Shown here piece by piece: positions 59,220 through 64,000 of a stretch of DNA of 64,000 bases. The position numbers were made by a program, and so were the translations under genes. Position 1 is the first letter of the stretch; every line of letters begins with the position of its first letter. The stretch covers positions 915,293-979,292 of the forward strand of contig NC_090250.1 in assembly GCF_037325665.1 (NCBI RefSeq), in the 5' to 3' direction. Under the pieces are notes generated by a model. The model was not told the DNA's origin. It worked only from the letters and a program-made list of their open reading frames with translations, and did no database searches. The DNA comes from Littorina saxatilis. Its lineage: Eukaryota; Mollusca; Gastropoda; Littorinimorpha; Littorinidae.

Positions 59220-59648
59220 TACCATTTCTAGTCCTTTGAATCGCCTTCTGTTCTGTTTGTTCAACTTTGATCAAATCCTGAAACAAGACTTAAAATAGAA
59301 TCAGTGAAGGGAGCTGTTGCTGGGATATAAAACTTATATATAATAATTTTGAACTGATTTTTTTAAAGAATGGCTTAAAAAAATATCTTTCATGGCTCTC
59401 ACGAGACAAACAAGTCACAAACTGACCAGATAGACATCGCGAAAATGTCATCCGCGGCGGATTTCAACGTCTCAGTTAGTTTTGAAAACCACACATAATT
59501 ATCTTCATGTAGTTTAACATCCTAATAAGGCTGTCTCGTGCCGCCGAGGGTTATACGAGTTGACCAGACTGTGTGAAGTAGAGATTATTTTTGTAATAAC
59601 GACAACCTTACGCTTAAGCTTGTTCGTGATTCGGTCTTCAGATGTCAT

Positions 59649-60119
59649 TTGTCCTTTACACTGTGTTTGGATTTATCTCTCATCCCTTTGAGCAGAAGTA
59701 GTCGAAGTCAATTTCGGTCGACCAAAATGTCAGCTCACTCACACGAGAGTGCAAACAATTGGAACTCTTTTCTCGAGCAACTTGCCAGCATAGTGAGAGG
59801 AAACAGACCCCGTGAAGATGCAGTCGTTGGGCCAACTCCAGGCGAAGAGATAGCTGTCAAAACTTTATTGTCGCCTGCCATCTGTGTCAAATTATGGATG
59901 GTCGTCTCAGTGTCTCGCTCGATCTCTGCACCTGCGGTTGTTGGCGAAATCAGTCAGCCGAGAACATGGTTAAGTTTGACCAAGATACACCTTCACAGAC
60001 AGTTTGTGAAGAAGTTTGCAAAGACGACCACGAACATAGATAGATATGTGGTGGCCGAATGGTTAGAGGCACACTTCTTTTCGAGTGAAAACGACTTTTG
60101 CACATCGCCACAATATTAA
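59649..60119 (+). CDS. Unsupported open frame, 156 codons
   Basis: Open reading frame with no recognised domain, no clear splice signals and no polyadenylation signal nearby. MSAHSHESANNWNSFLEQLA from an internal ATG looks protein-like, but the rest is low in recognisable pattern. It may be a transposon remnant or chance. Confidence 0.15.
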   Translation: MSFTLCLDLSLIPLSRSSRSQFRSTKMSAHSHESANNWNSFLEQLASIVRGNRPREDAVVGPTPGEEIAVKTLLSPAICVKLWMVVSVSRSISAPAVVGEISQPRTWLSLTKIHLHRQFVKKFAKTTTNIDRYVVAEWLEAHFFSSENDFCTSPQY

Positions 60120-60349
60120 TTCTGTCAAGGCTATAACATGGAATAAGAACATCCCTCCACTTAGTCACATACCAAAAATGAACAGCCTGGGTTATTTTTG
60201 TGCCGTGAGAATATTGTTTAGTTTTGATGAATTAGTTTTGGAGAAGACACCAGTTGCTTTAAACAAAAAAAGGTTTTATCAAAACATTGTAACTCAACAC
60301 GGCAAGCCGTTATGATGTTCATTTTTGGTATGTGACCATGTGGGGGGGG

Positions 60350-61570
60350 GGGGGTGTCGTATCCTTTGTTGAAGCCCGGACTGATCTGTGTTGGTTTACA
60401 AGGTTATTTGCACGCCGGAAAGGAGCGTTATTTGCACTCGGCTGAGAGCTCATTATTTTGTCCTTTCACCGACTTTCGGCTTTTGACCAAACAGTTAAGT
60501 TAACGATAGCTTATATCGATACCAATAGGCTCGTTAATCTTTTGAATAGGCTGACACTGAAGTGTATCAGACACAATAAAATTCGATAAGTCGAAACAGT
60601 TTCCAGGTTCTACCCGTGAAAATATATATGTCAACAAATTTGGATAGATTATAACGCTAAGACCTGTTTGAAAAGCTCAGTTTGTGTGTTTATACGAACT
60701 GAGTGCAATTTTACCAAATTTATTTGAGTACTTGAGGAATCCTATATTCGATATTGTATCACTGTCAACATTCGTGTACTCACTGTCTTGACTGATCTAT
60801 TTTTGTTTCGGCTCAGTTTCTTTTAAGGATTTGCCATTACGTGCAATGTTTGGTTATCAATGTCTTTGAGGAGATTTACACACGTTACAGCTTCCTCCAT
60901 TCCCTTTTTCTCCTCCAGCTAACTATCTTCTGAAAGACCGATGATTAAAGTGGGAATATCAAACACTCAGATCCAAGGTTTCTGAAAAATACTTAGACTT
61001 TTGCCAAATTCATTATTTTCTTTTTCTTTTATATTAATTGTGGCATATAAAAATTGTCGTTCGTTTTGTAAGGATCTCAAAACGACAAATCCTGAAGATT
61101 CAATACACTCTCTGAACATATTCAACGTCAGTGAACTACATAAAAGTAACCAAATCAATATTGATTAATACAGATTTTCTTATATTCTGCTTATTTTGTG
61201 TATCCCACTTACGACACTGTATTTTTTTATTTAACAAAAAATTATTTATCTATGCTGTTGCAGTAAAAGTTTAACTCTGATGAAGTGATTCAGAAATAAA
61301 GATTTGTAGAGAATCAGGAGTATCATATCTGTTGCTGTCTAAAGTGATATCCGGAAGATCACCTTGGTGATGAGTACACATTTATAACGCTTCATTTATT
61401 CGCTTCAAACTCGTACTTTCGATTCTAATCTTCCGCATTTTCTCCATTAAATCCGTTGAAGAGTTGATCTCTTTTCCTTTCTGGACTAATGACAAATCTC
61501 TTGTCTGCATTCACCCATGTTAATGTTAAGTAGACTTCCTATTGCAACATACAAACAAGACAAACAACAG
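60350..61570. other. A+T-rich spacer without recognisable gene
   Basis: Only short frames; nothing supported on either strand. Confidence 0.4.
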
Positions 61571-61572
61571 CC

Positions 61573-62128
61573 ACAGGGGCGGAGCAGTTAAACCCGAAGG
61601 GGGGGGGGGGGGGGTTACAACCTGGAATCCAGGGGCAACGCCCCGTTGGGAGGTCTGGGGGGCAAAGCCTCCTTGAAGCTGAAGAATTTTAGCTATCTTA
61701 TAAACAATATGTGGCTTATCCTTGATTTTAAACATGATCAACTGGTGTCAGCAGCCACTCATTATTTCTTTAAGTTAGTATTAAAAAATGGCAATTTATC
61801 TTCACTGATATCTGCTCCCGACATCATATAATATTGCTATTGCATATGTTACGTGGATTTCCATTGGTCAATTGGGCAAAACTGAGCTCAGTGCAAAAGT
61901 GATATCGACGACATTTCCGTCGATATCAGTTTTGATTGGATCAGGATTGGCAGTTAAAACTGTACAAAAATGATACTCATTAAACAATTACCTTTACAGC
62001 CAGAAACAAGAACAAAATTCACAGACAGAATTCTTTTTTTCTTTCTTTTTATATTTAGTCAAGTTTTGACTAAATATTTTAACATCGAGGGGGAATCGAA
62101 ACGAGGGTCGTGGTGTATGTGCGTGTGT

Positions 62129-62175
<47 letters not shown>

Positions 62176-63006
62176 GATTCAGACTAAACTACTGGACCGA
62201 TCTTTATGAAATTTGACATGAGAGTTCCTGGGTATGAAATCCCCGAACGTTTTTTTCATTTTTTTGATAAATGTCTTTGATGACGTCATATCCGGCTTTT
62301 CGTGAAAGTTGAGGCGGCACTGTCACGCACTCATTTTTCAACCAAATTGGTTGAAATTTTGGTCAAGTAATCTTCGACGAAGCCCGGACTTCGGTATTGC
62401 ATTTCAGCTTGGTGGCTTAAAAATTAATTAATGACTTTGGTCATTAAAAATCTGAAAATTGTAAAAAAAAATAAAAATTTATAAAACGATCCAAATTTAC
62501 GTTTATCTTATTCTCCATCATTTGCTGATTCCAAAAACATATAAATATGTTATATTCGGATTAAAAACAAGCTCTGAAAATTAAATAGATACAAATTATT
62601 ATCAAAATTAAATTGTCGTAATCAATTTAAAAACTCTTTCATCTTATTTCTGGTTGGTTCCTGATTCCAAAAACATATAGATATGATATGTTTGGATTAA
62701 AAACACGCTCAGAAAGTTAAAACAAAGAGAGGTACAGAAAAGCGTGCTATCCTTCTTAGCGCAACTACTACCCCGCTCTTCTTGTCAATTTCACTGCCTT
62801 TGCCATGAGCGGTGGACTGACGATGCTACGAGTATACGGTCTTGCTGAAAAATGGCATTGCGTTCAGTTTCATTCTGTGAGTTCGACAGCTACTTGACTA
62901 AATATTGTATTTTCGCCTTACGCGACTTGTTTGTTTTACAGCCGAGGAGGGAGGAGGGGGGGGGGGGGTCCGGAACCCCTGTAACCACCCCCCTAATCCG
63001 CCCCTG
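61573..63006. mobile_element. hAT-like ends split by a Helentron-like copy (tentative)
   Basis: CAGGGGCGGA at 61573 and its complement TCCGCCCCTG ending near 63006 both adjoin poly-G/C tracts and CCTGGAATCC / GGTCCGGAACC words. Family 1 copy 4 lies between. No clean 8 bp duplication was found, so two separate fragments are also possible. Confidence 0.4.
62050..62931 (+). mobile_element. Helentron-like repeat, family 1, copy 4
   Basis: Starts TATATTTAGTCAAGTTTTGA and ends CGCCTTACGCGACTTGTTT. Closest to copy 2 (31209-32061), including GAGTATACGGTCTTGCTGAA. Confidence 0.85.
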
Positions 63007-63429
63007 AGCCATAGCCTGCTTAGACGTACTTATTACACTATATTGTTTCAGCAAATGGACAGGGTAAACAAAACTAAACCGCAGGAGTCGTTTATACAGC
63101 CGTGGCTAAGCATAAGCTTATTTCACTCAGCCTTCATTCTTTCAACATTTGATAGATTACCGCAGTTACGTAAACCTGAGGACTGCCGCAGTGTATTGAT
63201 AGTGAATGTTTATCCTTTGCCTTTATGTTGACCTTGTTCGTGGCCCTAAAACTAACTGAACGACAGGACAGTCCAGCCCGCAGTATCGGCGTAACAAACG
63301 CCTCAAGGCGGATGATGGACAAAGTGAGAAGAAGATCCATCTCAAACCATTATAAGTGTCCGAGCTCTTTGCAAAGTAACCCCCCCCCCCCCCCCTCCCT
63401 ATTTTGGCTAGCGGCTGCGTGAAAAGGGC

Positions 63430-63625
63430 CCCGACACCCATCTTAGCCTCGTCCTGTCAAACCTGCCCTTGCGACCACCTCTCGAAAGCGACCACCTGCC
63501 TACGACGACCACTCCCAAGGTTACCAGACGAGTTTTTCTTCTATATAATTCCCCTTTCCGTAGCGACCGCCTGTTAACGACTACATGTACCACTTTTGGC
63601 TGGTCGCTATGGACAAGTTAAGGAC
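63430..63625. repeat. MITE-like GCGACCAC repeat
   Basis: GCGACCACCT, GCGACCGCCT and TGGTCGCTATGG words in both orientations indicate an inverted-repeat element with eroded borders. A similar GCGACCACCG word occurs near 1778. Confidence 0.45.
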
Positions 63626-63689
63626 TGAATAAGCAAAGTCAGATGATTTTGTCCTCGGATTTGGAGCAACAGTCGTAGTTATCTTTCTT

Positions 63690-63755
63690 TCTTTCTTTAT
63701 TTGGTGTTTAACGTCGTTTTCAACCGTTCAAGGTTATATCGCGACGGGAGTCGTA
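63690..63755. repeat. SINE-like fragment with GTTTAACGTCG core
   Basis: GTTTAACGTCGTTTTCAACC followed by GTTCAAGGTTATATCGCGAC matches 3253-3300 in the large element (GTTTAACGTCGTATATAACC). It belongs to the same dispersed family. Confidence 0.6.
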
Positions 63756-64000
63756 GTTCTACCAATGCTGTTTGCATGATATATAAGCGTTGCATGCAGT
63801 TTTAAATCTGAATATCTGTTTGTATATGTCAATAATGACAACGATTAACAACATTGACAATTCAGCAAAGTGCCGAGAACACACAGAAGAAGAAACAAAT
63901 CTGCACAAAGCGTTTGTTTGTTTGTTTGTTTGTTTGTTTGTGTTGTCAATGCTCTCTGCTTCGGGTGGTTAGTTGTTTTTTGTGTTTTTTATTTATTCAT

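Overview
This window looks like nuclear DNA of a mollusc, most likely a marine gastropod. The inference rests on intron-rich genes with GT-AG splicing, abundant CA/GT microsatellites, tRNA-headed SINEs and many short inverted-repeat transposons. No organism label was available, so this is inference.

Four host genes are supported. (1) Minus strand, about 719-14335: the 5' half of SUPT20H, the SPT20 subunit of the SAGA coactivator. Six coding exons are visible and the 3' half lies beyond position 1. (2) Plus strand, 22208-27891: a three-exon gene for a 906-residue C2H2 zinc-finger protein. It has four SUMO-type motifs, a basic tandem-repeat region, six fingers and an acidic Ser-rich repeat tail. 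(3) Minus strand, about 35222-40719: a raftlin-like gene whose last visible coding exon runs into a SINE. (4) Minus strand, 44351-48982: cyclin A, eight coding exons with D-box and both cyclin folds, with paired CCAAT boxes upstream.

Most of the rest is repeats. 1-290 is a GA tract. 2112-7980 is a nest: a TA-flanked MITE split by a roughly 5.2 kb inverted-repeat element and a 350 bp relative. 8470-9063, 13250-13690, 34640-35045 and 36640-37279 are 3' ends of LINE reverse-transcriptase ORFs. 15039-20185 is bounded by ~320 bp near-identical inverted arms and filled by a degenerate array of a short dyad recurring about every 180 bp. Four copies of a ~800-1000 bp Helentron-like repeat start at 24731, 31209, 52283 and 62050, all on the plus strand; a second family of the same architecture is at 54565-55022. 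Tandem arrays include 33 bp x 13 (22851), 34 bp x 11 (28661), 223 bp x 3 (41758), ~145 bp x 3 (55851) and 50 bp x ~40 (56341). From 49250 to the right edge I see no convincing host gene.

The genes do not form an operon or obvious functional cluster. SUPT20H and the zinc-finger gene are both nuclear and transcriptional, cyclin A drives the cell cycle, and raftlin-like proteins act at membranes; co-location looks incidental.
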